A DNA stretch of 64,000 bases. Origin: Flectobacillus sp. BAB-3569. GTDB taxonomy: Bacteria; Bacteroidota; Bacteroidia; Cytophagales; Spirosomataceae. The translations under genes were made by a program, and so were the position numbers. Position 1 is the first letter of the stretch. The number at the start of each line of letters is the position of its first letter. Of the stretch, positions 19,201-28,177 are shown in pieces. The DNA lies in assembly GCF_002270355.1 (NCBI RefSeq), contig NZ_NJFZ01000035.1:1-64000 (forward strand), written 5' to 3'. The notes beneath the pieces were generated by a model that was given only the letters and a program-made list of their open reading frames with translations, was not told where the DNA came from and ran no database searches.

Positions 19201-19635
19201 TCAATAATTAAGCAAATACTCTGGCGATAAACTATACCTCATGGTCTCCTCAGGAGTACCCTCGTTGAGATAATGGGTATAAACAACTCTACCATCCTTT
19301 AAGAAACCTATTGCATAGTTTCCTACTGCTGTTTTGCCACCTTTTCTAAGGTAAATATATTCTCCTTTCTCAATCCAATAATCATAAAACTTGCTGGTAT
19401 CTACAATATCAGGATTTGTGCCTGTACCATTGTTTTGTGTGTTGCTAGAGCTACTACTGGTGGAGCTGTTACCAGCATTGTTATTGGTTGGGCTACTGCT
19501 TGAATTCTGAGTCGTGTCTGAATCATCTATCTGATTACTTGCCGTTGTGTTGGTTCTACTCTTCGGGGTTTTGCCAAGAAAATAGGCAGCTATTACTGCT
19601 GCTATCATGAGGACAATTGCTATAAGCTTTTTCAT
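19201..19635 (-). CDS. Small protein: TM anchor, Ser/Thr/Asn linker, C-terminal domain
   Basis: The 144-residue protein has one N-terminal TM helix (3-19, IAIVLMIAAVIAAYFLG). A low-complexity Ser/Thr/Asn/Gly linker (about 25-78) follows, then a compact C-terminal domain (80-144). The layout suggests the C-terminal domain is held away from a membrane. It is the last gene of the minus-strand block, six bases after its neighbour. No family is recognised. Confidence 0.65.
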   Translation of the reverse strand: MKKLIAIVLMIAAVIAAYFLGKTPKSRTNTTASNQIDDSDTTQNSSSSPTNNNAGNSSTSSSSSNTQNNGTGTNPDIVDTSKFYDYWIEKGEYIYLRKGGKTAVGNYAIGFLKDGRVVYTHYLNEGTPEETMRYSLSPEYLLNY

Positions 19636-19640
19636 AGGTT

Positions 19641-19907
19641 TTATTGATTAGATTTAATCAGTTTGAATGCTAGAAAGGCAAGAAAAATAGCACTGATGGA
19701 GATAAGTAAGACCCTGATGGTTTTCCCTTGCTGAGCTGCTACACTTGATGCGTAAACGGAATCACTTCCGTATTTTTCTGCATCTGTTTCTAATTGGGTT
19801 CTATTTGTTTTGCCTGTTTCGGTTACTTGGAAAACGCTTTTTACGGCACTTCCTAACGATGATATGCCAGAACTAATGATGTTTCCAATATCTGCTATGT
19901 TTGCCAT
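19641..19907 (-). CDS. Small protein with C-terminal TM helix
   Basis: The 88-residue protein has a Ser/Gly-rich hydrophobic N-terminus (IGNIISSGISSLGSAVKSVF), a polar middle and one TM helix at about 65-82 ending FKLIKSNQ. A glycine-rich amphipathic N-terminus plus a TM helix suits a minor virion membrane protein. That is inference from context. It is packed one base from the next gene. Confidence 0.6.
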   Translation of the reverse strand: MANIADIGNIISSGISSLGSAVKSVFQVTETGKTNRTQLETDAEKYGSDSVYASSVAAQQGKTIRVLLISISAIFLAFLAFKLIKSNQ

Positions 19908-19908
19908 A

Positions 19909-20127
19909 TTATTTCTTCTTGAATAGAGATACGCTTAAAACTGTGATTCCTATGGCAAAAGCAATAAGAAGATAGGTTGTAAGCTTTTTGTTTTGTTCGA
20001 CTTCTTTTTGATAGGCAATCCCATCATATTTTGTTCCTTGTATGGATAAATCGGTAGTATTGTCTTGTGACTGACTCCCAAATAAACCTCCTACAAGGTT
20101 GCCGACTGTGCCAATGATGTCATTCAT
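19909..20127 (-). CDS. Small protein with C-terminal TM helix
   Basis: The 72-residue protein has a Gly-rich hydrophobic start (IIGTVGNLVGGLFG) and a TM helix at about 49-67, then a basic tail FKKK. Its build is very like that of the downstream 88-residue protein, so the two may be diverged duplicates. Its start lies just after the five-copy dyad cluster at 20152-20397, which is therefore a candidate control region for it. Confidence 0.6.
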   Translation of the reverse strand: MNDIIGTVGNLVGGLFGSQSQDNTTDLSIQGTKYDGIAYQKEVEQNKKLTTYLLIAFAIGITVLSVSLFKKK

Positions 20128-20151
20128 ATTTATAGGTTTAGTGTTTGAGAA

Positions 20152-20397
20152 ATTTTGATAGCAAAATGTACCCTTTTCTCCGGTGTGAAGTTGGCAGCTC
20201 TATACCATTTTGCTATCAATTTGATGATGTCGACTTCGTCCAAGGGTACTGCTCCTGAAAAACCCTGTGAAATTTTGCTATCAATTTTTTGAGCTTCAGG
20301 AGCTGAGCTTTGAGCGCCTATAGAATTTTTGCTATCATTTTTTCATCTCGAGGGCTGATATCTCATTCCCGGGATTTTCATTTTGCTATCAAAATTT
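20152..20397. promoter_or_regulatory. Cluster A: five copies of the ATTTTGCTATCAAAAT dyad
   Basis: The GCTATC/GATAGC cores lie at 20157, 20212, 20277, 20331 and 20385, giving spacings of 55, 65, 54 and 54 bp. The first copy is in the opposite orientation to the others. The spacers carry a second motif close to CAGCTCCTGA. The cluster fills the gap from the stop of one gene, which it overlaps, to the start of the next. It is most likely an operator or promoter module, or an element-specific binding array. Confidence 0.75.
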
Positions 20398-20817
20398 CCA
20401 TCCCCATGTCACAGACTTGTTACCTAAGTAAAACAAAGCTGCACCTAGCAATGGAGTTCTAACTTTGAGCCAAATGATTCGAAGCTTTTGGTTCTTGATA
20501 GTTTTGGTGTCTAGCTTAATGATTTTCGAGTAATCACGAGCGTTCTGGTCAGCTAGTTCGAATGATTGGGTGGCAGCATCTATGGCTGGTTCAATCACTG
20601 TTTGATTGTTGCGAATGAGGGCATTGTATCGAACCAGTAGAGAATCATATCGCATACGGTCAGCCACGATATTTCGTAGCTGTAGTGGCGTTATCAGATA
20701 GTATTTATTTGTAAACCGTGATTGGCTTAGGCTGTCCGTATTGGTCTGTGAATAGAGCTTCAATGGTAGAATCAGGCAGAGCAAGGATATACACATTGAT
20801 ATTGCGTTCGTCTTCAT
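20389..20817 (-). CDS. Exported or membrane protein overlapping its upstream neighbour
   Basis: From the ATG at 20817 the 142-residue product begins with a signal peptide (MKTNAISMCISLLCLILPL, then KLYSQ). A helical middle follows (about 40-105) and a hydrophobic C-terminal segment (TPLLGAALFYLG). A longer frame exists upstream but would bury the signal. The first 113 bases overlap the end of the preceding gene in another frame. Such overlap plus this topology recalls two-component spanins, but no lipobox is present, so that is only a possibility. The stop codon lies inside dyad copy A5. Confidence 0.55.
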   Translation of the reverse strand: MKTNAISMCISLLCLILPLKLYSQTNTDSLSQSRFTNKYYLITPLQLRNIVADRMRYDSLLVRYNALIRNNQTVIEPAIDAATQSFELADQNARDYSKIIKLDTKTIKNQKLRIIWLKVRTPLLGAALFYLGNKSVTWGWKF

Positions 20818-21088
20818 GGTGCTTTTCTTGGATTTGTTCTTGGGTAGAAAGTCCGTTTTTGAATGCTTCGTAGGCAATCTTTTGGAATATGGTTCTTTGT
20901 CGCTCTCGATGGGCAATTCTTTCATTAATTTCTATTTTCTGTCCTTCAGCTTTTGCCACTTGGGTATCTTTCTGAGAGTAGAAATATCCCACTGCAATGA
21001 GTAGGCATACAAACAAAAGAGCTCCGCCCTGTAAAAGGCGTACCTTCCAGAGCGGGAGCTTGATGGGGAGATTGAGTTGACTAAACAC
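20705..21088 (-). CDS. Single-pass membrane protein with helical periplasmic part
   Basis: The 127-residue protein has one TM helix near 20-38 (GGALLFVCLLIAVGYFYS) and a long charged helical region (45-100). The topology resembles inner-membrane spanins or virion spike supports. No family motif is visible. It starts one base after the 111-residue gene and its 3' end overlaps the next gene. Confidence 0.6.
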   Translation of the reverse strand: MFSQLNLPIKLPLWKVRLLQGGALLFVCLLIAVGYFYSQKDTQVAKAEGQKIEINERIAHRERQRTIFQKIAYEAFKNGLSTQEQIQEKHHEDERNINVYILALPDSTIEALFTDQYGQPKPITVYK

Positions 21089-21424
21089 CTATTCGGTTAC
21101 TTTAGTCTTAATGGTCACTAATTCCCCATTTTGGTACTTTTCAATCTTTTCATATTCAAGTCCAAGGGCAGTCAAAAGAATCTCCATTACCAACTTCTCT
21201 GTTGTGTACCATTCATTAAATTCAGCTTCTGTGAAGGAATATTGTTTGCTGGTTTGGAAAATACCACTTGCATCAGGGTACTTCTTTGCATCTGCAATTC
21301 TGGACAAGTCAATCTTTTCATTGTACGAAATAGAAATACTTTGTCTGGTTTCCGAGATATTATCGGCAATAATTTCAATTTGAGAAACGCCTTTTTTATT
21401 AGGCAAAAGTGTTGCTAAAAACAT
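21089..21424 (-). CDS. Hypothetical protein after the fibre gene
   Basis: The 111-residue soluble, acidic alpha/beta protein has no TM helix. Its place directly after the fibre gene is where fibre-assembly or fibre-tip proteins often sit, but there is no motif to support that role. The start ATG at 21424 lies 20 bases beyond the fibre stop. Confidence 0.55.
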   Translation of the reverse strand: MFLATLLPNKKGVSQIEIIADNISETRQSISISYNEKIDLSRIADAKKYPDASGIFQTSKQYSFTEAEFNEWYTTEKLVMEILLTALGLEYEKIEKYQNGELVTIKTKVTE

Positions 21425-21444
21425 AGATTTTAAGAGGTTAAAAA

Positions 21445-24400
21445 TTAATTAAATGAGTTTACAAAAACGACTCTGTTACCTTCAAGTGTCAGGTAACCAC
21501 TTGGCGCACTGGACTTCGAATACGATGGTGTCATGTTAAGACGAAGATTATTGGTTGATATAGCATCAGAGCCTATAACTTCGGAGCTAATGTTATGAAT
21601 ATAACTCATACCTTCCATCACACATCCATGTTTAGAATTGAACCAATAGTTCGTAGAAACTACATTTCCATTGAATTCAAAGGGTTTATCGGCGATATCA
21701 TTCCAATTATGACTATGAGGGCTTGGGTTAAACTCCGTAGGTTTACCATAGATGCTTTCCCAACTGTGTGAATGACCCCAGTCTGCTTTTCCGTCTATTT
21801 TACTTTTGACAAGAGCTACTGAAGCAGGATTTGTACACCAATTCGCCCATCTGGAATCGTCGTTGACTACATCTACATGGTATCGCACGGTGTTCCCATC
21901 CACCTGAATGACATTGTAAGCACCAGAGGAGAAATTAATTACGCTATACATACCCTTGTCAGCGGCATTCTCTTGCAAAAGGACTGAAAAATTAGGTTTA
22001 CCATAAATTGAATCCCAGTGATGTGAATGACCCCAATCTGCCTTTCCATCTATTTTACCTTTGATAAAGCTGGTTGAAATAGGAGAAATCGTGGTATTAT
22101 TGTATCGAGTATCATCGTTTACGACATCTACATTGAAGCGTACTTGATTGCCCGATACAGAGGCTCCAATAAATGCCCCATCACAAAAGTTAATATTACC
22201 ATTATTGCCAGATTTGACAGAACCATTTTCCTCCAAGCTGATGCCTGAGATTTTGCTGTTCCAATAAGAAATCTGACTGTCCGATACTAGACGTTTATTG
22301 GCATTAGTGACAATATTATTAGCATCAGTGAAGTAAGCTGCATGAAAGCCATCTAATAGGTCTGCGTTTAGCCCTGAACCTATACCATGATTGTTTTCAG
22401 ACCAGATTCTTTTGTGAACCAGAGCTCCAGCGTCACTATAATCGGTTCTGATATACAAATCAAAGTTCCTTTGGTATATAGTTACTGCAGAACTACCGGG
22501 TGAATGTAGCGTAATCGACGGATGTTTTGTATTGTCCGTTGTTATGACTGCCAATTTCGAATCAGACCAGTGTGTACCACCATTAGCTTGAATTTCAACT
22601 TTACCAGTAAGATAACCACCCGTAAGTGGTAGGTAAGCTCCTAATTCACTTCTATCAACTTTGGAATTCCAATAGCTAACTTGAGTATCGGTAACAAATC
22701 TTCGGTTAGCATTAGTATTGACCCAGTCAGCTCCAAAGGAAGTTTTAACGAGGTTTCCATTGGCATCAGAGACGACGGGTACAGAATTTAGTCCATCTGC
22801 AAAGTCTGAAACTTTTAAGGTTTTTGTTGAGATACGACCTGCACGTGTATCGAAAACTATACGAGTAATATTGTCTACATTGCACTTAAATCCGATTCCC
22901 CACCAAGAAGCAATCTCAAAATTGTACGTTGATTCCGTTGCATTATCACCAGTTCCAGTTGATATATGATTATTATACCCAAATCTAACTTTATCAGAGC
23001 GGACGAGGCTTCCATCTCCTTGAGAAACAATTAACCTATCAACTTGACCATCTGCAAAATCACTCAATAATACTCTGTTTGCTTGTATTCTACCTGCACG
23101 TGCATCAAATACGATTTTGGTCGTATTATCGAGGGTAGATTTGAATCCCACTCCGTACCACGATGCTATTTCAAGGTTATATGCTGTAGTTGTAGCGCCA
23201 TCTCCAGTACCTGCACTTATGCCGTTATTTGAACCAGCAGCATTAAATCTAATAGCTCCTGTCATGGTTCCACCTGTAAGTGTGAGGAATGCTGCTAGTT
23301 CAGTTCTATCAACTTTACCATTCCAGTAAGTAATCTGAGCATCAGAAACTAGACGCTTATTTGTATTTGTGATAAGGTTATTGGCATCAACAAAGTAGGA
23401 AGCATGATAACCGTCCAACAAATCAGCATTCAACCCTGAATCAACCCCATGATTCATTTGAGTCCAAACCTTGTAGTTGACATTATCGTAGGCAGTACCA
23501 TTATCGTTTCTGATATACAAATGCCCTAGCTTTTCATAAAGTTGGATAGCTGAAACGCCCGGTGTATGAAATGCTATCGAAGGAGGTTTACTAGTGTTGG
23601 TAGTACTAATACAAAGTTTCGCTTCCTCCAAACGAGTACCCCCTTGAGCAAGAATATCAAGTTTTCCTGAGATAACACCACCTGTCAGAGGCAAATATGC
23701 GCCAAGTTCGGAGCGTTCTACTTTATTGCTCCACTGAGAAACTTGGGTATCAGTTACAAATCTTCGATTAAGGTTTGTATTAATCCAATCGGCAGAGAAT
23801 GCTGATTTAACCAAGTTTCCACTTCCATCAGATATCACAGGTATAGCATTCTGACCATCAGCAAAATCTGAAAGGCGAACAGCGCTGGCTAGTATTTTAC
23901 CAGCACGGGTATCAAATACAATTTTTGTTTTATTCCCATTTGTATCTTTGAATCCGACTCCATACCAAGAAGCAATCTCAAGGTTGTAGGCTGAAGTAGA
24001 TGCACCATCGCCAGTTCCATATCCAACGTAACAGTTTGAATCAAACATTACCCTTCCTGACATGGTACCGCCAGTAAGAGGTAGATAAGCACCAAGCTCC
24101 GAACGGTCAACTTTAGCGTTCCAGTAAGAAACCTGAGTATCAGAAACCAATCTTTTGCCAGTATTTGTGACAATATTGTTTGCATCTGTAAAATAGGAAG
24201 CATGGAAGCCATCCAGTAAGTCTGCATTGAGTCCAGAACCAATACCATGATTATTTTCAGACCAGATTCTTTTGTGAACTAATGCCCCAGCGTCAGAGAA
24301 ATCGGTTCTGATAAATAAGTCAAAGTTTCTTTGGTAAATGGTAACGGCAGAACTTCCGGGAGAATGTAGTGCAATGGATGGATGCTTAGTGTTATCCGTT

Positions 24401-26724
24401 GTTACAACTGCCAGTTTAGAATCTGACCAATGAGTACCACCGTTAGCCTGAATTTCAACTTTACCAGTAAGATAACCACCCGTAAGCGGAAGATAAGCGC
24501 CCAACTCCGAACGCTCAACTTTAGCATTCCAATAGCTAACTTGACTATCAGTAACAAATCGTCTGTTAGCGTTAGTATTGACCCAATCAGCACCAAAAGA
24601 GGTTTTAACTAGATTTCCATTAGCATCAGAGACAACGGGTACAGAATTTAGTCCATCAGCAAAATCAGAAACTCTAAGAGCTTTACTGAGAATACGACCA
24701 GCACGAGTATCGAAAACAATGTAGGTATTTCCATAACAGCTATCTCTAAAACCTATTCCAAACCAAGAGGCGATTTGTAGGTTATAAGTTGAAGTAGTGG
24801 CTCCGTCGCCAGTGCCATTTCCAATCGTGTTAACTCCTACGCCACTAAACCTAATTGCTCCAGACATGGTACCACCAGAGAGAGCTAAATAAGAATCTAG
24901 TTCAGTTCTATCAACTTTACCATTCCAGTAAGTAATCTGAGCATCAGAAACTAGACGCTTGTTTGTATTTGTGATAAGGTTATTGGCATCAACAAAGTAG
25001 GAAGCATGATAACCGTCCAACAAATCAGCATTCAACCCTGAATCAACCCCATGATTCATTTGAGTCCAAACCTTGTAGTTGACATTATCGTAGGCAGTAC
25101 CATTATCGTTTCTGATATACAAATGCCCCAGCTTTTCATAAAGTTGAATAGCTGAAACGCCCGGTGTATGAAATGCTATTGAAGGAGGCTTACTAGTGTT
25201 GGTAGTACTAATACAAAGTTTCGCGTCCTCCAAACGAGTGCCTCCTTGAGCAAGAATATCAAGTTTTCCTGAGATAACACCACCTGTCAGAGGCAAATAT
25301 GCGCCAAGTTCGGAGCGTTCTACTTTGTTGCTCCACTGAGAAACTTGGGTATCAGTTACAAATCTTCGATTAAGGTTTGTATTAATCCAATCGGCAGAGA
25401 ATGCTGATTTAACCAAGTTTCCACTTCCATCAGATACGACAGGTATAGCATTCTGACCATCTGCAAAATCTGAAAGGCGAACAGCGCTGGCTAGTATTCT
25501 ACCAGCACGGGTATCAAATACAATTTTTGTTTTATTCCCATTTGTATCTTTGAATCCGACTCCATACCAAGAAGCAATCTCAAGGTTGTAGGCTGAAGTA
25601 GATGCACCATCGCCAGTTCCATATCCAACGTAACAGTTTGAATCAAACATTACCCTTCCTGACATGGTACCGCCTGTAAGAGGAAGATAAGCACCAAGCT
25701 CCGAACGGTCAACTTTAGCGTTCCAGTAAGAAACCTGAGTATCAGAAACCAATCTTTTGCCAGTATTTGTGACAATATTGTTTGCATCTGTAAAATAGGA
25801 AGCATGGAAGCCATCCAGTAAGTCTGCATTGAGTCCAGAACCAATACCATGATTATTTTCAGACCAGATTCTTTTGTGAACTAATGCCCCAGCGTCAGAG
25901 AAATCGGTTCTGATATATAAGTCAAAGTTTCTTTGGTAAATGGTAACAGCAGAACTTCCGGGAGAATGTAATGCAATGGATGGATGTTTTGTGTTATCCG
26001 TTGTTATAACTGCCAGTTTAGAATCCGACCAATGCGTACCACCATTAGCCTGAATTTCAACTTTACCAGTGAGATAACCACCCGTAAGCGGTAAGTAAGC
26101 TCCTAACTCCGAACGGTCAACTTTAGCATTCCAATAGCTAACTTGAGTATCAGTAACAAATCGTCTGTTAGCGTTAGTATTTATCCAATCAGCACCAAAG
26201 GATGTTTTAACGAGGCTTCCGTTTGCATCAGAGACAACGGGTACAGAATTTAGTCCATCAGCAAAATCAGAAACTCTAAGAGCTTTACTGAGAATACGAC
26301 CCGCACGGGTATCGAAAACTATACGAGTAATATTATCTACGGTGGCTTTAAAGCCAATGCCCCACCAACTGGCAATTTCTAAATTATAGCCAGTAGTGGT
26401 GGCATTGTCTGCGTTTCCATACCCGATGTATGAGTTTGGGTCAAAGCTAATTCGTGCGCCATACGCCATATTTCCACCAGTTAGGGGGAGATAAGCAGAG
26501 AGTTCTGAACGTTCAACTTTAGCATTCCAATAATTGATTTGTGTATCTGTCACAAAGCGTTTATCGGAATCATCTGAGATAACTGAAGTCGTAAGAAATC
26601 GGAATGAATAGCCAGCATCATCCTTTAGCAGTGCCATATTAGTTGACCCTCCCTCTGGAACAAGATTGACATTCAATTCAGCAAGACTGCCGTTAGCGTT
26701 CTTTATTACGACTTTTTTCTTCAT
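21445..26724 (-). CDS. Giant repetitive fibre (receptor-binding type)
   Basis: The 1759-residue protein is built of phage-fibre modules. The segment GAYLPLTGGTMSG recurs with variants many times, as does GLNADLLDGFHASYF, and strand-rich segments lie between. Both signatures are typical of tail- or spike-fibre shafts. A block of 534 codons (1602 bp) is repeated almost exactly in tandem, for example at 24048 and 25650, with a further partial copy. The C-terminus (from about 1560) is unique and probably holds the binding tip. No S74 autoprotease motif is seen. The start overlaps the stop of the decoration-like gene (TAATG). Confidence 0.85.
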   Translation of the reverse strand: MKKKVVIKNANGSLAELNVNLVPEGGSTNMALLKDDAGYSFRFLTTSVISDDSDKRFVTDTQINYWNAKVERSELSAYLPLTGGNMAYGARISFDPNSYIGYGNADNATTTGYNLEIASWWGIGFKATVDNITRIVFDTRAGRILSKALRVSDFADGLNSVPVVSDANGSLVKTSFGADWINTNANRRFVTDTQVSYWNAKVDRSELGAYLPLTGGYLTGKVEIQANGGTHWSDSKLAVITTDNTKHPSIALHSPGSSAVTIYQRNFDLYIRTDFSDAGALVHKRIWSENNHGIGSGLNADLLDGFHASYFTDANNIVTNTGKRLVSDTQVSYWNAKVDRSELGAYLPLTGGTMSGRVMFDSNCYVGYGTGDGASTSAYNLEIASWYGVGFKDTNGNKTKIVFDTRAGRILASAVRLSDFADGQNAIPVVSDGSGNLVKSAFSADWINTNLNRRFVTDTQVSQWSNKVERSELGAYLPLTGGVISGKLDILAQGGTRLEDAKLCISTTNTSKPPSIAFHTPGVSAIQLYEKLGHLYIRNDNGTAYDNVNYKVWTQMNHGVDSGLNADLLDGYHASYFVDANNLITNTNKRLVSDAQITYWNGKVDRTELDSYLALSGGTMSGAIRFSGVGVNTIGNGTGDGATTSTYNLQIASWFGIGFRDSCYGNTYIVFDTRAGRILSKALRVSDFADGLNSVPVVSDANGNLVKTSFGADWVNTNANRRFVTDSQVSYWNAKVERSELGAYLPLTGGYLTGKVEIQANGGTHWSDSKLAVVTTDNTKHPSIALHSPGSSAVTIYQRNFDLFIRTDFSDAGALVHKRIWSENNHGIGSGLNADLLDGFHASYFTDANNIVTNTGKRLVSDTQVSYWNAKVDRSELGAYLPLTGGTMSGRVMFDSNCYVGYGTGDGASTSAYNLEIASWYGVGFKDTNGNKTKIVFDTRAGKILASAVRLSDFADGQNAIPVISDGSGNLVKSAFSADWINTNLNRRFVTDTQVSQWSNKVERSELGAYLPLTGGVISGKLDILAQGGTRLEEAKLCISTTNTSKPPSIAFHTPGVSAIQLYEKLGHLYIRNDNGTAYDNVNYKVWTQMNHGVDSGLNADLLDGYHASYFVDANNLITNTNKRLVSDAQITYWNGKVDRTELAAFLTLTGGTMTGAIRFNAAGSNNGISAGTGDGATTTAYNLEIASWYGVGFKSTLDNTTKIVFDARAGRIQANRVLLSDFADGQVDRLIVSQGDGSLVRSDKVRFGYNNHISTGTGDNATESTYNFEIASWWGIGFKCNVDNITRIVFDTRAGRISTKTLKVSDFADGLNSVPVVSDANGNLVKTSFGADWVNTNANRRFVTDTQVSYWNSKVDRSELGAYLPLTGGYLTGKVEIQANGGTHWSDSKLAVITTDNTKHPSITLHSPGSSAVTIYQRNFDLYIRTDYSDAGALVHKRIWSENNHGIGSGLNADLLDGFHAAYFTDANNIVTNANKRLVSDSQISYWNSKISGISLEENGSVKSGNNGNINFCDGAFIGASVSGNQVRFNVDVVNDDTRYNNTTISPISTSFIKGKIDGKADWGHSHHWDSIYGKPNFSVLLQENAADKGMYSVINFSSGAYNVIQVDGNTVRYHVDVVNDDSRWANWCTNPASVALVKSKIDGKADWGHSHSWESIYGKPTEFNPSPHSHNWNDIADKPFEFNGNVVSTNYWFNSKHGCVMEGMSYIHNISSEVIGSDAISTNNLRLNMTPSYSKSSAPSGYLTLEGNRVVFVNSFN

Positions 26725-27251
26725 TAATTTAACGAGCTAGTGATAATTGGTTCTGAAATCTCTAATACCATTTGAGTGGGTGCTAATGCCTTCCCAATTT
26801 TCTGAGAGAGCTTATTGGCAACGTTATCAGGTGGAATGGTTGTCACATCGCCACCAGTTCCCAAAAAGTAATTAGAGCCTTTGGTGAATGCTGCCCCTGC
26901 AATGGTAAACTTACCACCTGTCAAAACAGACATTTGAGCATTGTTAACACCGACAGTTACGGCAATGCCAATGGCATCTTTTGCCAAAGAGCCATTGTCT
27001 GCCAGTACAAAACCAGTAGCGGTGAGCGCCACGATTTTTCCAACAGCAATACCGCCTGTTTCCACACAGTTGTCTTTTACTAAGAATCCTTTCATCCAGT
27101 CTGGAATCACAGATTCATCGACAATCCCATTATCATTTAAGAGTAGGAAACGTCCTGCATTAGCGGCTGTACCATCGCTGGTATCAGTCGCCACACTGAC
27201 TTGCATCTTACCGTCAGTGGTTTTAATTAGAGCTTGCTTTTTTGTAGCCAT
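26724..27251 (-). CDS. Decoration or fibre-base protein, DUF2190-like
   Basis: The 175-residue protein starts with a segment (GTAANAGRFLLLNDNGIVDE, 28-47) typical of phage structural proteins. It continues with a Gly/Ala-rich beta domain (VETGGIAVGKIVALTATGFV, then GIAVT, then GGKFTIAGAAFTKGS) resembling the capsid-cement family DUF2190. It could decorate a capsid or join the fibre to the particle. It is translationally coupled to the fibre gene. Confidence 0.6.
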   Translation of the reverse strand: MATKKQALIKTTDGKMQVSVATDTSDGTAANAGRFLLLNDNGIVDESVIPDWMKGFLVKDNCVETGGIAVGKIVALTATGFVLADNGSLAKDAIGIAVTVGVNNAQMSVLTGGKFTIAGAAFTKGSNYFLGTGGDVTTIPPDNVANKLSQKIGKALAPTQMVLEISEPIITSSLN

Positions 27252-27257
27252 GTTTGT

Positions 27258-27914
27258 TTAGGTGATTATTTGATTTATGATAGAAACTGAGAAATCAATA
27301 TTGAGCTTTTCATGGGTGATAGACAAACCCACACTTTGGGTTACTCCACCTTCGAGAGCACCATTCGGAGCATTAGGAATCAGTTGTCCAGCGGGACCAG
27401 CATAGTAGTTAGTATTTACTATTAGTCCCCAATTGGCAATTTCAACAACTCCCTCGACTTGAATATGGAGTGTTTCGCCTACTGGAGCATTGTCTAAACT
27501 AATTCCAGTTGCTTTTAAATAGTTTTCCTCAAGACTTGGATTGAAGTGATAGGCAAGACCATTCTTAACAGTGATTAGGCGACCTTTTACGATATATTCG
27601 CCCGCAATGACTTCTTGAAAATCCACTCCCTTGTACACTGTGGTACTGTAATGATTCGTGACATCACCACTTGGTTCTTTGGTAGTATCTTCCTTTAAAT
27701 CCTTTATCTTTTCGGACAGGTTTTGAATGGCAAGACGTTCCTTTGCTAGCAGATCAAGTAAATAATCAGTGTCTTTGTCTATTTTAGCATTTGAAGCAGC
27801 TAGCTCTTTTTGAGCTTTCTGAGTGAAAAACAAACCTATCTTATCCCAGAAAAACCATAATGCTGCTACTACAATCACTGCAATGCCCCAAGTAGGATAT
27901 TTTTGTTGTTTCAT
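27258..27914 (-). CDS. Membrane-anchored structural protein
   Basis: The 218-residue protein has a TM helix at about 9-30 (GIAVIVVAALWFFWDKIG), a coiled coil at 35-75 (KELAASNAKIDKDTDYLLDL) and a beta-rich C-terminal domain (90-218). TM, stalk, then beta-domain is the layout of a spike base anchored in a membrane. It lies just ahead of the decoration and fibre genes and is probably part of the same assembly. Confidence 0.6.
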   Translation of the reverse strand: MKQQKYPTWGIAVIVVAALWFFWDKIGLFFTQKAQKELAASNAKIDKDTDYLLDLLAKERLAIQNLSEKIKDLKEDTTKEPSGDVTNHYSTTVYKGVDFQEVIAGEYIVKGRLITVKNGLAYHFNPSLEENYLKATGISLDNAPVGETLHIQVEGVVEIANWGLIVNTNYYAGPAGQLIPNAPNGALEGGVTQSVGLSITHEKLNIDFSVSIINQIIT

Positions 27915-27924
27915 AACTTCAAGA

Positions 27925-27952
27925 AAGCCTTGACCGAAATTCGACCAAGGCT
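27925..27952 (-). terminator. Hairpin after the small basic protein gene
   Basis: On the minus strand AGCCTTG pairs with CAAGGCT, followed by TTTCTTG. It may terminate or stabilise the transcript of the upstream basic protein. Confidence 0.6.
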
Positions 27953-27973
27953 ATTTTCTGGGTTTAGAGGCAA

Positions 27974-28171
27974 TTATTTGTTGTAGACTTTCTTGGAAGC
28001 TACTTTTAGCGATTTACCCCATGTAGGCATGGGCTTTCCTGCTTTGCCAGCTTCGTAGATACTTTTTACAGCTTCCAGATTGACTTGTTTTACTTTCTTT
28101 TGAGCTGCTTTTTGTGCAGGAGAAAAGCTTCTTTTAGGTTTCTCTTCTGACTTCTTTGAGGTCTTTTTCAT
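27974..28171 (-). CDS. Small very basic protein, probably DNA-binding
   Basis: Of 65 residues about a third are Lys or Arg (KKTSKKSEEKPKRSFSPAQK at the start). A Trp-Gly-Lys motif follows near 50 (PTWGKSLKVASKKVYNK). Such proteins condense DNA in virions or aid packaging, and the role here is inferred from composition and context. The following hairpin suggests a separately controlled, abundant product. Confidence 0.65.
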   Translation of the reverse strand: MKKTSKKSEEKPKRSFSPAQKAAQKKVKQVNLEAVKSIYEAGKAGKPMPTWGKSLKVASKKVYNK

Positions 28172-28177
28172 AGGTTA

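Noticed and set aside
20152..20397. Dyad clusters as CRISPR arrays
   Set aside because: The repeats are only about 16 bp, partly inverted, with uneven spacers, and no cas genes are present.
22718..25850. Several frames within the fibre gene, both strands
   Set aside because: They are by-products of the repeated fibre sequence.
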